Assembly: GCA_023441625.1 (NCBI GenBank)
Contig: JAEZOA010000028.1
Coordinates: 1 to 51,446 of the forward strand
Direction: 5' to 3'
DNA length: 51,446 nucleotides
DNA from: Bacillota bacterium
Lineage (GTDB): Bacteria > Bacillota > Clostridia > Acetivibrionales > DSM-1351
Shown: piece by piece, positions 15,840 through 25,776 of the stretch
Position numbering within the stretch: the stretch's first letter is position 1
Layout of the letters: the number at the start of each line of letters is the position of its first letter
Position numbers and translations under genes: made by a program
The notes under the pieces: model-generated
The model's input: the letters and a program-made list of their open reading frames with translations, nothing else
Databases searched by the model: none
Told to the model about the DNA's origin: nothing

Positions 15840-18227
15840 TTATCTAAAATTTAGTAATAAAAATCTCTTAACCTTAATATTATCATTAATAATGTAAGTC
15901 CATGTTGATGCTGGTGTATTTAAGCCCTTATTTATCAGAGCGTTATCATCCATCGAAAAATCTGTAGCCCCTAAGAAATTTAATATTTTTTCATCTAAAT
16001 ATTTGTATAGCCTATCAAATTCCTCAATAACAAGCTTCCTATACTCATCCAATGGATTTTTTTTGCCCCCATGCACAAGATCAATGCCTTCTCTGAAGCT
16101 CTCACAATCCTCCAAAAAATCGTACCAGCTTTCATCAATGCAATGTAAGGACACTTTTCGTTCAATTTCTGCCACTCTCTCTTTACCATAAGACTCACAT
16201 AGCTGTTTATATTTCATTGGTTCTCTCGACTCCAAAAGAGACTTATACTCATTACACATTATTTCATTCCGTTTTTTACCCAAGAATCTCCTCTGATATT
16301 CAAGTATAAGTGAATACTTTTCTAAGGTTGCCCTTATCTCAAAATTTTGCCCATTTACAACTCTTTGAATATGGTTGATCAGTGAATTTAATTTGCTATC
16401 AATTATTTGATTGTCCACTCTTAACCCTTTATATTTTTTAGGTAAAACACTCTCAATTCCAAATGTAACTAAAAGATCATCTTCTAAGCTTACATAAAAC
16501 CGAGATGCTCCAGGATCACCTTGTCTTGCAGCTCTACCTCTTAGCTGATTATCTATTCTCACACATTCATTTTTATTCGTCCCAATTACATATAACCCTC
16601 CTAGTTCAATTACTTTTTGCCTATCGATAGAATTATCGCCATAACCCAGCTTTATATCTACCCCTCTACCTGCCATATTAGTAGATACAGTAACAGTTCC
16701 CAAATTGCCTGCCCTAGCAATAATATCAGCCTCTTCATCATCATTCTTTGCATTTAGCACAACGCATTTTATATGCCTGTCTTTAAGCAGATTAGCCAGC
16801 ATTTCCGATTCTTCTATATTTGCAGTGCCAATAAGTATTGGCCTCCCAGACTGATTAGTTTTTTGCACATCATCTACAATAGCTAAATACTTTGCTTCTT
16901 TATGAGTAAATATAGCATCTTGATAATCAATTCGGATACATTTTTTGTGTGGTTCAACTACAAAAACCTCTTTGTTATAGGAGCTATTAAATTCGTCTTC
17001 TGAAGACTTGGCTGTAGCAGTCATTCCAGCAATTTTAGGATATAAACTAATAAAATTTTGCAAGGTCATTTTACCTAAAATTCTACTGTTTTGCGTGCAA
17101 TCAATTCCTTCTATTGCTTCAATAGCCATTTGCAATCCATCATGCCATTTTCTTTTATCCGCCACTCTTCCTGTGAATTCATCAATAATCTCTATTTGAT
17201 TATCTCTAACTATATAATCAATATCTTTTTTTAGTAGTGTATGTGCATGGAGCAGATTATTTATTGACGTTAAGAGTTCTAAGTTATTTTCATAAAGATT
17301 TCCACATTCTAATACATTCTCTAATTTATTTATACCTTTTTCAGTAAGAAATACATTCCTCTTGTTTTCATCAGTAAGGTAATCTTTTCCCATTTGAAGG
17401 CTAGCAACGATGTCTACAAGATGTTTGTCAATCTTATGAGCATGAGTGATATTTCCAGCTATAACAAGCGGAACTCTCGCTTCATCAATAAGAATTGAGT
17501 CGGCTTCATCCACTATCACGAAATTAAATGGTCGATGAACAAGTCCCTCTACACTATAAACCAATGAATCTCTTAAATAATCAAATCCAGCTTCTTTTGA
17601 AGTCACATAAGTAATATCAGCATCATATGACAGCTTGCGTCGTTTACTATCCATCCACTCCTGAACATAGTCTACTTTGAGACCCCAGGCCTCATAAATA
17701 CCTCTCATCCAGTTAGCATCACGTTTTGCAAGATAGTCATTGAAGGTAAATATGTGAACACCCTTTCCTGCAAGTGCATTTAATATTATAGGAAAAACAG
17801 CTGCGAGAGTTTTTCCTTCCCCAGTAGGCAATTGTACAATTTTGTCAAATTGTAGTGCTATTCCAGTAAGCAATTGGGAATCATAAGGCTCTAGCTTTAA
17901 TACCCTCCTACAAATTTCTTTGGTTATAGCATAATTTTCTACAAGAAAATCCTTAATAAATAAGTCTTCCAGCATTAAATCTCTTAATATTAAATCAAAA
18001 TTCCTTTTGGATATTTCATTAGAATTATATGAAGTTTGCTTATCCGAGAGCCAATAACTAAAACGTTTTTTATATTTCTCTATATTCTCTTTTAGTTCAC
18101 AATCAGAATAGTTTGTAAAATCCAATTGATTTACTTTTTCTACCAACCTACAATAGTCATCATTTGACTCATGTTTTGATTTAAATGATTCCGCCTTAGT
18201 AAAGGCCTTAAATAATTTTTTAAACAT
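15840..18227 (-). CDS. SecA paralogue (stand-alone, SecA2-like translocase ATPase)
   Basis: ATPase of 795 residues with the full SecA motor. Walker A LPTGEGKT is at about 133-140 and the DEAD-type Walker B VDEADSILIDEAR at about 239. The preprotein-crosslinking middle, IIDEFTGRV, TNMAGRGVDIKL and QLRGRAARQGDPG follow. Canonical SecA usually reads MKTGEGKTL and DEVDSILIDEART; here both are altered. It is shorter than housekeeping SecA (about 840-900) and lacks the C-terminal zinc-binding Cys motif, ending in KRFLLLNFR. GGAGG precedes the ATG. No SecY2 or Asp genes are nearby. It overlaps a 93-codon frame upstream. Confidence 0.9.
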   Translation of the reverse strand: MFKKLFKAFTKAESFKSKHESNDDYCRLVEKVNQLDFTNYSDCELKENIEKYKKRFSYWLSDKQTSYNSNEISKRNFDLILRDLMLEDLFIKDFLVENYAITKEICRRVLKLEPYDSQLLTGIALQFDKIVQLPTGEGKTLAAVFPIILNALAGKGVHIFTFNDYLAKRDANWMRGIYEAWGLKVDYVQEWMDSKRRKLSYDADITYVTSKEAGFDYLRDSLVYSVEGLVHRPFNFVIVDEADSILIDEARVPLVIAGNITHAHKIDKHLVDIVASLQMGKDYLTDENKRNVFLTEKGINKLENVLECGNLYENNLELLTSINNLLHAHTLLKKDIDYIVRDNQIEIIDEFTGRVADKRKWHDGLQMAIEAIEGIDCTQNSRILGKMTLQNFISLYPKIAGMTATAKSSEDEFNSSYNKEVFVVEPHKKCIRIDYQDAIFTHKEAKYLAIVDDVQKTNQSGRPILIGTANIEESEMLANLLKDRHIKCVVLNAKNDDEEADIIARAGNLGTVTVSTNMAGRGVDIKLGYGDNSIDRQKVIELGGLYVIGTNKNECVRIDNQLRGRAARQGDPGASRFYVSLEDDLLVTFGIESVLPKKYKGLRVDNQIIDSKLNSLINHIQRVVNGQNFEIRATLEKYSLILEYQRRFLGKKRNEIMCNEYKSLLESREPMKYKQLCESYGKERVAEIERKVSLHCIDESWYDFLEDCESFREGIDLVHGGKKNPLDEYRKLVIEEFDRLYKYLDEKILNFLGATDFSMDDNALINKGLNTPASTWTYIINDNIKVKRFLLLNFR

Positions 18228-18501
18228 AAAATCCTCCTATATTCTGGAATATAACAATTTCTTTATTCATCCATACAGGAGGACTTGGAATCTTCATGTT
18301 TTGATATAAAGTAATTATAAGCAAGTTAAGTTTACTAATAATATCTAGCTCGATAGTAAACTGGCCAGAAATTAATTTGCAGCATAGTACTAAAACCCTT
18401 ATACTAATAAAACATTGAATTGCTGTTTTAAATAATTCAAGTTGGGCTAAAAGTGGACTTGGTAAAATAATATTATATAAATAAAGCATTAGAAAATTCA
18501 T
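18220..18501 (-). CDS. small hydrophobic protein upstream of the SecA paralogue (uncertain)
   Basis: Frame of 93 codons whose last 8 nt overlap the start of the SecA-like gene, so its final codons read through that gene's ribosome binding site. The N-terminal two thirds are hydrophobic (LYLYNIILPSPLLAQ, FISIRVLVLCC) and the end is polar. GGAG stands 10 nt before the ATG. The overlap is typical of translational coupling, but no family is recognised and AT-rich DNA gives such frames by chance. Moderate doubt remains. Confidence 0.4.
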   Translation of the reverse strand: MNFLMLYLYNIILPSPLLAQLELFKTAIQCFISIRVLVLCCKLISGQFTIELDIISKLNLLIITLYQNMKIPSPPVWMNKEIVIFQNIGGFYV

Positions 18502-18736
18502 TGCACTTTAACTCCACATTTTTGATATCGTTTTTTCCTTATACTAATTTGCATTTAAACTGTGACTTTTCTATATTTTAAATACGAAATAGTATAACTT
18601 ATTTATATAAAAAATCAGTTCAATTACTACAATACAAAAATAACCTAATTATTACCTTTATGCAACTAAAATATATTAGTTCTAGAATAAACCTCTTAAC
18701 TTTCTTTATTGAATTCGCCTTACTTAGGAGAAACAA

Positions 18737-18772
18737 CAGCAACAGCCCAACGAAATCGCCGGGCTGTTGCTG
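18737..18772 (-). terminator. terminator after the first chemoreceptor gene
   Basis: Perfect 12-bp stem CAGCAACAGCCC / GGGCTGTTGCTG. On the minus strand it is followed by TTGTTTCTCC. It lies 16 nt past the chemoreceptor stop. The rest of the 287-nt gap to the next gene is AT-rich without visible genes. Confidence 0.85.
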
Positions 18773-18788
18773 CTGTACTAATAAAAAA

Positions 18789-20789
18789 CTAAATTTTAAA
18801 TTTGGATACTGAATTCACCAGCTTATCAGTACTCTCCTTTGTTTTCTTAGCATAATTGAGTACTCCATTGGCTTCGCTGTTAACTGATACAGACTTTTCT
18901 GCAATATGAGAAGTCCCGTTTGCTCCTTCATTTGTAGCATTTGCTATTTCATTTATCGTTTTCGTCATATTCTGCATTGACGAGGATAACTCCTGCGTTG
19001 TAGCGCTAAAATCTGTTATAATATCATCAACTATATCTGCATCAGTATTATATTGTTCACTGATTTTAACCAGATTTTCATAATCGGATAAAACTTTTGT
19101 ATTAATAAATTCAAGTATCTTCAAAGAATTATTTGATAAATTGTCAACTGAGTTAACTACTGTCTTTGTTACCCTTTGTATCTCAGAAGCAGACTGTTTA
19201 GAGCTTTCAGCTAGTTTTTTTATCTCATCGGCAACCACAGCAAAACCTTTTCCAGCTTCACCAGCTCTTGCCGCTTCTATAGCTGCATTTAATGCCAAAA
19301 GATTCGTTTGAGTAGTGATTTGCAATATAGCCTCTGACAATGTATTAATTTGCTCAACCTCTTTTGATTGTTCAATAGCCTCCTTTAGTAAACCTTCTGA
19401 ATCATGTATAATATCATTGGCATACTTCTTAGATTCTATTGCATCTTCATTAAATTTCTTAGCTCTTATACTTATTTCATTTGCAGTTAATGCACCCTCT
19501 TGAGCTCGCTGTGCAATCGACTCTATTGCTTTATCTATTTCACTTGAAACAGCATTCATTTCTTCAGTCGAGGCAGCAGTTTCTTCCATCCCTGCAGACA
19601 GTTCCTCTGTAGTAGCAGATACCTCTTCTACCTGAGATAGTAGAGTAGATATTTTATTTTCCTCAACTATTACACAATCAGAAACCTCTGTTGCTTCTTG
19701 GATAACAGTCTTAATCACATTTCTTACAGAACGTTGCATTGTATCTAGAGACCTGGCTAGGCTTCCTGTTTCATCCTTTATTTCCATGAGTGATAGAGGA
19801 ATATCTCTAGAAAAGTCTCCTTCTTCTATTATTTTTAATTTATCTGTTAATGTGACAATAGTTTTAGTAATTTTTCCTGCCAATATAAAACCAAGCACAA
19901 TACTTATAATCAAACATATTAACGCGATTGAAACTGTTGATACTTGTAGCGGACCTAATCGTGACAGCATGTCATCCTTTGCTTCAGTTACAGCAAGAAA
20001 CCAATCAGCACCATTTACAGGCGAATAACCTATGTATTTAATCACTTCATTATATTCATAATGACCATTACCTGCCTGGCCCTTAAGCATCTCCTTTTGT
20101 ACATCCACCATGTCCTTTAGAGCAGGATTGCTTGCAAGGTTCTTTAAGGTATTATCCATTTTTAGTACAAGTTCTTTATTATAATTGGCAATAGTAGTTC
20201 CCTCTTTATTTATCATGTACGCCTGTCCTGATTTACCGAAAGTAATTTTATCAGTAATATCACTAAGCATGTTGCCATCGCATACTTTGAAAAGAACTCC
20301 TACAATATTACCCTTCCATTTCACAGGGACAGCATAGTTTATAATCATTCTTCCTTCTTCTGTTTTATCCTCAATAGGGTCTGATACTGCTCTTTCTCCC
20401 TTTAGTGCTTTCTGAAAGTATTCTCTTTCTTTTATGCTAACATTGTCTCCGTTAGGTGCTTTTGTATTTCCGTCAACATCTGCAAAAGCTACATTAATAA
20501 CACCGGTTCTCTTTACTTCCTCCTGCATTACCGCTTTCTTGTCCTCCCAGGAACTATCAGGATTTCCTATTGTATCATCTAATGCAAGTACTTCCATAGA
20601 ACTCCATTGCTCATTAAGTGATTTTTCAACAATAGTGGCCCCTTGTTTTGCAAGTTCCTGCAACTGCATGCTTGCGGAATTTGTAAGCGCATTGGCTGAA
20701 AGAATATAAGAAGAAGCTCCCAGTCCTACACATACTAATAAAATCAAACAGGAAAAGCTCAGTACAATTTTAATTTTTATACTTTTCAT
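18789..20789 (-). CDS. methyl-accepting chemotaxis protein with dCache-type sensor domain
   Basis: Chemoreceptor of 666 residues. One transmembrane helix at about 8-28 and a second at about 275-298 enclose an extracellular region of about 245 residues of the dCache kind (it contains AVPVKWKGNIVGVLF and MINKEGTTIAN). A HAMP segment follows (LKIIEEGDFSRDIPL), then the long signalling coiled coil with the tip LLALNAAIEAARAGEAGKGF. It passes ligand signals to CheA/CheW at the cell pole. ATG at 20789 is preferred to earlier Met codons because GGAGG is 8 nt before it. The ligand cannot be predicted. The 220 nt upstream of the start are very AT-rich. Confidence 0.94.
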   Translation of the reverse strand: MKSIKIKIVLSFSCLILLVCVGLGASSYILSANALTNSASMQLQELAKQGATIVEKSLNEQWSSMEVLALDDTIGNPDSSWEDKKAVMQEEVKRTGVINVAFADVDGNTKAPNGDNVSIKEREYFQKALKGERAVSDPIEDKTEEGRMIINYAVPVKWKGNIVGVLFKVCDGNMLSDITDKITFGKSGQAYMINKEGTTIANYNKELVLKMDNTLKNLASNPALKDMVDVQKEMLKGQAGNGHYEYNEVIKYIGYSPVNGADWFLAVTEAKDDMLSRLGPLQVSTVSIALICLIISIVLGFILAGKITKTIVTLTDKLKIIEEGDFSRDIPLSLMEIKDETGSLARSLDTMQRSVRNVIKTVIQEATEVSDCVIVEENKISTLLSQVEEVSATTEELSAGMEETAASTEEMNAVSSEIDKAIESIAQRAQEGALTANEISIRAKKFNEDAIESKKYANDIIHDSEGLLKEAIEQSKEVEQINTLSEAILQITTQTNLLALNAAIEAARAGEAGKGFAVVADEIKKLAESSKQSASEIQRVTKTVVNSVDNLSNNSLKILEFINTKVLSDYENLVKISEQYNTDADIVDDIITDFSATTQELSSSMQNMTKTINEIANATNEGANGTSHIAEKSVSVNSEANGVLNYAKKTKESTDKLVNSVSKFKI

Positions 20790-21009
20790 TCGCATTCCCT
20801 CCCATAAGTATTTGTATATTTTGTTTATATAATTGAAATATATCATAAACATTATATTAATTGTATTATATCACACTTTATAAAATATTTTGTAAATTAT
20901 AATATATTTTACATATTTTGTACTGATTTTAATGTTATTTTGTAATATATTGTCATTATATAATAATTTTTCCATTATATTTATAATCATAAAATACCTG
21001 ATTTATTAC

Positions 21010-21073
21010 AAAGCCAATAAAGAGCACCTTTATAGAATATAAAATATATTCCAAGGCGCTCTTTATTGGCTTT
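21010..21073. terminator. 64-nt near-perfect palindrome after galE, probable terminator
   Basis: Arms of 21 nt, AAAGCCAATAAAGAGC-CCTT and AAGG-GCTCTTTATTGGCTTT, pair with one mismatch and enclose a second short AT stem. It lies 67 nt past the galE remnant stop. The minus-strand tail (TGTAATAAATC) is only moderately T-rich, so some doubt about function remains. Confidence 0.6.
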
Positions 21074-21139
21074 AACTATAATTTTAATGAAGCCTTATCG
21101 TCTCCTCTATCATTGGAAACTCAATTCATTTTTGTCTTT

Positions 21140-21859
21140 TTACTTTTCATATCCATTTGGGTGTGTAAAATGCCAATTCCATGCTGTTTCTATGATTTTG
21201 TGTAAATCATTGTATTTTGGCTTCCAACCTAAAAGACTTATAGCTTTTTCAGCTGATGCAACAAGTATATCAGGGTCTCCAGATCTTCTTGGTGCATCAG
21301 TAGCCTTAATGGTTTTCCCTGTTACTGTTCGAGCAGCCTCAACTACCTCTCTATTTGAAAAGCCAGTGCCATTTCCAAGGTTGAAGGTATTGCTATCTGC
21401 TCCTTCTCTTAGATTTTTTAGAGCAAGCACATGAGCCTGAGCTAGGTCTGAAACATGAATATAATCTCTTACACAAGTACCATCAATAGTGTTGTAGTCA
21501 TTGCCAAAGAGCTTTATCTCATCCCTTTTACCCTGAGCAACCTGCAATATTATTGGTATTAAGTGTGATTCAGGAGAATGAGCTTCGCCGATTTTCCCAC
21601 TTACATGTGCTCCGCAGGCATTAAAATATCTAAGAACTGCATGCTTTATTCCATAAGCTACATCAGCCCATTTCAATATTTTTTCGACAGTTAGCTTTGT
21701 TTCTCCATAAGGATTAATTGGTATTGTTTTATCGCTCTCTTTTATCGGAATATTTTCTGGTATTCCATACGTAGCAGCAGTGGATGAAAATACTAGCTTG
21801 TTTACTAAAGCTTCTTGCATAACAGATATTAAATTTAAGGAGGCTACTACATTGTTGTT
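21140..21859 (-). pseudogene. galE: UDP-glucose 4-epimerase, 5'-truncated remnant
   Basis: The last ~240 codons of GalE. They run from NNNVVASLNLIS through FSSTAATYG and YGETK (the catalytic Ser/Thr and Tyr-x-x-x-Lys are present), then GTCVRDYIHVSDLA and the C-terminal end NPNGYEK-like. About 100 N-terminal codons, including the GGAGYIG NAD-binding loop, are absent. In this frame a TAA stands immediately before the first recognisable codon (21860-21862). The first ATG (21820) has no ribosome binding site and lies downstream of clearly coding GalE sequence. It is third in galT-galK-galE. Without the NAD site the product cannot be an epimerase. An assembly deletion is possible. Confidence 0.8.
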
Positions 21860-21913
21860 TTAACGCTAATGCTTCTACAGAGATATAGTTGGACTCTAGT
21901 TTTTTAGCTAGTT

Positions 21914-23107
21914 TTACAGCTTAATTTCTCTAGCTCCATCGCTTATCTCACTTACATAAAACTCTGGCGTTATTCCAGTCTGTTCCTTGTAATTCTTACC
22001 TACCTGCTCAATAAATAAATCAACCTTATCCTCTGGAACTATGTTAACAGTACATCCACCAAAGCCAGCACCTGTCATTCTAGCCCCAATTACTCCTTCT
22101 ACTTTCATAGCCTCTGCAGTCATGGTATCTAGTTCTTGGCCTGTTACTTCATATAAATCTCTGATTGAGTCATTTGCCTCTACTAACAGTTTGCCCAGCT
22201 CTACTAAATCATTATTCTTTAACGCCTCTGCTGCTTTGAGAACTCTGTCATTCTCATAAATAACATGCGTGACTCTTTTTCTAATTACTTCATTCTCAAG
22301 CTTGGTCTTAAATTTTTCAAATTCAGATTTCGTAATATCGCATAAATTCTTTTTGTTTGGCAAGTACTGCTGTAATATTCTTAAGCCCTCTGAGCATTCA
22401 CTAACTCTCTCATTATACTTAGATTCACCAAGTGCACGCTTTTTCTTTGTATTTCCAAGAACTATTTTGTAACCATTTAGTTTTAACGGCAAATACTCAT
22501 ATTTTAATGTCGAGCAATCTAAAAGGATAGCATAATCCCTTTTTCCCATTGCAGATGCGAACTGATCCATTATTCCACAGCTTACTCCACAAAATTCATT
22601 TTCAGCTTTTTGACCCAATACAGCCATCTCCACCATATCAATTGGCTCGGTTATTCCATACACTTCGTTGGCTAAAGTAACTAATGTAACCGCTGTAACC
22701 AACTCTATTGCAGCTGAAGATGAAAGTCCAGAGCCTAAAGGCACAGTGTCATGAAATAGCATATCTACTCCAACTAGCTTATAGCCTGCATTTTGTAATA
22801 CAAAGGCCATACCCGCTTGATAATTTCCCCATTTCAGTTCCTTTGCACTTTCCAAATTATCCAGCTCTACTTCTACTCTATCTGGAAGATCTGTTGCAGC
22901 AAGCCTAAGTGCATTGTCGTTGTTCACCCTTGCAATCACTGTAGAATCAAGGCTTAATGCTGCTGGGAAAACAAATCCACCGCAATAGTCAATGTGCTCC
23001 CCAATGAGATTTACTCTTCCTGGCCCAGAGAATATTCTTAAATCCTCTTCGCATCCTCCATATATTTGACAGAATTTCTTCTTTAACTCACTATAGTTTT
23101 TCTCCAT
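21914..23107 (-). CDS. galK: galactokinase
   Basis: GHMP-family kinase of 397 residues that phosphorylates galactose at C1 with ATP. Motifs are GRVNLIGEHIDYCGG (sugar recognition), PLGSGLSSSAAIEL (the GHMP phosphate loop), CGIMDQFASAMGK and GARMTGAGFGGC near the C-terminus. The frame extends 12 codons upstream, but ATG at 23107 has AAGGGAG 8 nt before it and gives the family N-terminus. It lies 45 nt after galT in the same operon. The sequence just past its stop is where galE appears to be truncated. Confidence 0.97.
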   Translation of the reverse strand: MEKNYSELKKKFCQIYGGCEEDLRIFSGPGRVNLIGEHIDYCGGFVFPAALSLDSTVIARVNNDNALRLAATDLPDRVEVELDNLESAKELKWGNYQAGMAFVLQNAGYKLVGVDMLFHDTVPLGSGLSSSAAIELVTAVTLVTLANEVYGITEPIDMVEMAVLGQKAENEFCGVSCGIMDQFASAMGKRDYAILLDCSTLKYEYLPLKLNGYKIVLGNTKKKRALGESKYNERVSECSEGLRILQQYLPNKKNLCDITKSEFEKFKTKLENEVIRKRVTHVIYENDRVLKAAEALKNNDLVELGKLLVEANDSIRDLYEVTGQELDTMTAEAMKVEGVIGARMTGAGFGGCTVNIVPEDKVDLFIEQVGKNYKEQTGITPEFYVSEISDGAREIKL

Positions 23108-23152
23108 TGTTAAAGCTCCCTTCAAAATAGTTTTTATCATCACGAAAACACT

Positions 23153-24697
23153 TTATCTACAGTTCATTAATTTCATAAAACTATTAAATGCACCCATGCC
23201 TTCATAAGTTTGTTTAAACACCCCTGTATGTTCAAGACAAGTTTCAAATTTCTTGCCAATCTCATGCTTGATAATATCCTCTGCACGTTCGTTTGTGAGA
23301 GAATTGCCATAATTTAAAATAAGTTCTTCAATCCAAGTCTTATGCTTATATAGCACATGCTCCTTTTGACAAATATCTGCAAGGCTTAATTTCCCTGAAA
23401 GCATCTCTTTTATCTGTTCAACCTCTGTTTTTAGTCTGCCAGGCAATATAGCAAGTCCCATAACCTCAATTAACCCAATATTTTCTTTCTTAATATGATG
23501 AATTTCCTGGTGGGGATGAAATATTCCATCTGGGAATTCATCAGTAGTCCTGTTATTTCTCAGAACTAGATCCATCTCATATTTACCCTCTTCATTCCTT
23601 CTGGCAATAGGTGTTATAGTGTTGTGAGGAATTTTTCCATTCTCAGAATCAGAATATGCAAGGACTTCAATACTTTCATCGCTATACCCTCTCCACTTGT
23701 TTAAAACATAGTCAGAGAATTCAACTAAATCCTCAATATTTCTACTTGCGGCACGGATAACTGAGAGTGGCCACTTAACTATACCTATTTTAATATTTTT
23801 GAACTCCTTACATTCAAAATTTCTTATCACAGGTGCCTTTTGCATTGGGAATAAATAATTTCCACCCTGGAAGTGATTATGACTGAGTATTGAGCCCCCC
23901 ACTATTGGCAAGTCTGCATTTGAGCCACATAGGTAATGTGGAAATTGTCTTACAAAGTCTAAAAGCCAGCTAAATGTCTTTTTTGATAAGACCATTGGTA
24001 CATGCTTATCACTCAATACAATACAGTGCTCATTATAATAAACATAGGGTGAATACTGAAAATACCATTGCTCTCCACAAAGGGTTATGGGAATAATTCT
24101 ATGAGTCTGCCTCGCAGGGAAATTTATTCTTCCACAATAGCCTATATTATCAATACAAAGCATACATTTAGGGTAATTAATTTGAGGCTGCTGCCTCTCC
24201 ATCGCAATAGTTTTTGGATCTTTTTCTGGCTTTGTGAGATTTATTGTTATCTCCAAGCTTCCATACTTAGAATTGGTAGTCCACTTAATATTTTTTGCAA
24301 TCTGAGCAGTTCTTATATAGTTCGACGCTGTACAAAGCTCATAAAAGTAATCTGTTGCGGCCTTAATAGATTGTTCTGTAGCTAATTCATTGAAGTTTCT
24401 AACAATTTCAGACTCCCTTGGCATTATGAGTCCCATTATTTTTGTATCAAATAATTCACGATAAGCGTATATATCTTTATCATATATTCCAGCATCACCT
24501 GCATATTCTACAAGTCCACTCAGTATTTCAGTTGGATACTCCATATCCTCATCAGTAACTTCTCCACTATATGGTTCTTTAAGTTTTAATAAGTTCAACA
24601 ACTGATTTCTTGCAATTATCAAATCTAGCTTGTCAAGCATAGCATGCTTTATACCAAACTGAAGTAGTCTTTCAATTTCATAAGCCGGATTAATCAT
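23153..24697 (-). CDS. galT: UDP-glucose--hexose-1-phosphate uridylyltransferase (class II)
   Basis: Enzyme of 514 residues of the long Firmicute type (GalT2), distinct from the ~350-residue GalT of E. coli. It exchanges UMP between UDP-glucose and galactose 1-phosphate. Features are the N-terminal FGIKHAMLDKLD, YPKCMLCIDNIGYCGR, the active-site-like GSILSHNHFQGG, and FPDGIFHPHQEIHHIKKENIGLIE. AAGGGTGA lies 8 nt before the ATG. It is the first gene of galT-galK-galE' and is divergent from an AraC regulator, the likely controller. Confidence 0.96.
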   Translation of the reverse strand: MINPAYEIERLLQFGIKHAMLDKLDLIIARNQLLNLLKLKEPYSGEVTDEDMEYPTEILSGLVEYAGDAGIYDKDIYAYRELFDTKIMGLIMPRESEIVRNFNELATEQSIKAATDYFYELCTASNYIRTAQIAKNIKWTTNSKYGSLEITINLTKPEKDPKTIAMERQQPQINYPKCMLCIDNIGYCGRINFPARQTHRIIPITLCGEQWYFQYSPYVYYNEHCIVLSDKHVPMVLSKKTFSWLLDFVRQFPHYLCGSNADLPIVGGSILSHNHFQGGNYLFPMQKAPVIRNFECKEFKNIKIGIVKWPLSVIRAASRNIEDLVEFSDYVLNKWRGYSDESIEVLAYSDSENGKIPHNTITPIARRNEEGKYEMDLVLRNNRTTDEFPDGIFHPHQEIHHIKKENIGLIEVMGLAILPGRLKTEVEQIKEMLSGKLSLADICQKEHVLYKHKTWIEELILNYGNSLTNERAEDIIKHEIGKKFETCLEHTGVFKQTYEGMGAFNSFMKLMNCR

Positions 24698-24772
24698 AAT
24701 ACATTCACCCTTATTTTTTAAAATAATACTTTTTTACTATTAATCTTTAATTATTACTCCGTTTATATTATC

Positions 24773-24795
24773 ATTATAGTATTAAAACCATACTA
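24773..24795 (-). promoter_or_regulatory. gal operon promoter -10 with adjacent inverted repeat
   Basis: On the minus strand TATAAT (24773-24778) has no -35 match 17 nt upstream, as is usual for activator-dependent promoters. The inverted repeat TAGTAT / ATACTA (24777-24782, 24790-24795) overlaps the spacer. The divergent AraC protein is the natural candidate to bind here; this is inferred from position. Confidence 0.45.
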
Positions 24796-24854
24796 CTTCT
24801 CTGATTAATTTATTTTTTTATAATACTATTTTACGATTTTTGGGAGGTTATGTC

Positions 24855-25730
24855 ATGAATACATCAAAAGTATACAAGCCAAAATTATTCCCTATGGATT
24901 TCCCTCTAAGCATTAAATTTACTAACATGGAGCCATATTACTGTATGAATCACACCTTTCATTGGCATAACTACCTTGAAATTGCGTTTGTGAAGCAAGG
25001 TAAAGGAATTTATTATGTTGAAAATAGGACCTATGAAATGAATGAGGGTGACATTGTTGTAATAAATAATATCGAGCCACACTATATGGAAGTGTTACCA
25101 CCTGTAAATATGGTCATGCCTGTGGTTATGTTTGAGCCTCAACTGGTTTGGCCCTCCGAGAGCCGATTTGATTATCAGTATATGGAACCTTTTTTTGAAA
25201 GAAGTTCAAATTTTAATAATAGAATTGATAGTAAAAGTGAAATTGGACAGAAAATATTTTCACTGCTCACTGAAATTGAGGAGGAATATATTAATAAAAC
25301 AGTTGGCTATAAGCTTATGATTAAAGCCAAGCTTTTGCACATTATAACTTATCTAATAAGGCATTATCAAGATAGTACTAAGAGCTCTGAAAGTATTACT
25401 TCTAAAAATAAAAGGCTAGAGAAACTTGGAAATGTTTTTGATTTTATAAATAAAAATTATTCACAAAAGATTGGACTTAATACCCTAGCTGAGCTTGCCT
25501 TTATGTCACCAAACTATTTCTCAGCCTTTTTTAAGCAGTCAACTGGATTTTCACCAATAGAATATCTAAATAAAATGCGTGTAGCTAAGTCAATTGAAAT
25601 GTTGAGAAAAACTGATTATTCCATTGCACAGATAGCACTAGACTGTGGCTTTAACAACCTTGCAAACTTTAATAAAATTTTTAAGCATTTTACTGAAACA
25701 GTTCCTTCAAAGATACGTAAGGATAAATAG
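24855..25730 (+). CDS. AraC-family regulator, probable regulator of the gal operon
   Basis: Regulator of 291 residues. The N-terminal cupin domain contains TFHWHNYLEIAFVKQGKG and the turn NEGDIVVINNIEPH. The C-terminal AraC DNA-binding domain shows LNTLAELAFMSPNYFSAFFK, the FSPIEYLNKMRV link, IAQIALDCGFNNLANFNKIF and PSKIR. ATG at 24855 is chosen over an upstream in-frame TTG because GGGAGG lies 9 nt before it. It is divergent from galT with a 157-nt shared region, so it probably activates galT-galK in response to galactose or a related sugar. The ligand is inferred. Confidence 0.92.
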   Translation: MNTSKVYKPKLFPMDFPLSIKFTNMEPYYCMNHTFHWHNYLEIAFVKQGKGIYYVENRTYEMNEGDIVVINNIEPHYMEVLPPVNMVMPVVMFEPQLVWPSESRFDYQYMEPFFERSSNFNNRIDSKSEIGQKIFSLLTEIEEEYINKTVGYKLMIKAKLLHIITYLIRHYQDSTKSSESITSKNKRLEKLGNVFDFINKNYSQKIGLNTLAELAFMSPNYFSAFFKQSTGFSPIEYLNKMRVAKSIEMLRKTDYSIAQIALDCGFNNLANFNKIFKHFTETVPSKIRKDK

Positions 25731-25776
25731 CATATTACCTAACGTTTATTGAGTTAATACATTATAACAAGCCCAA

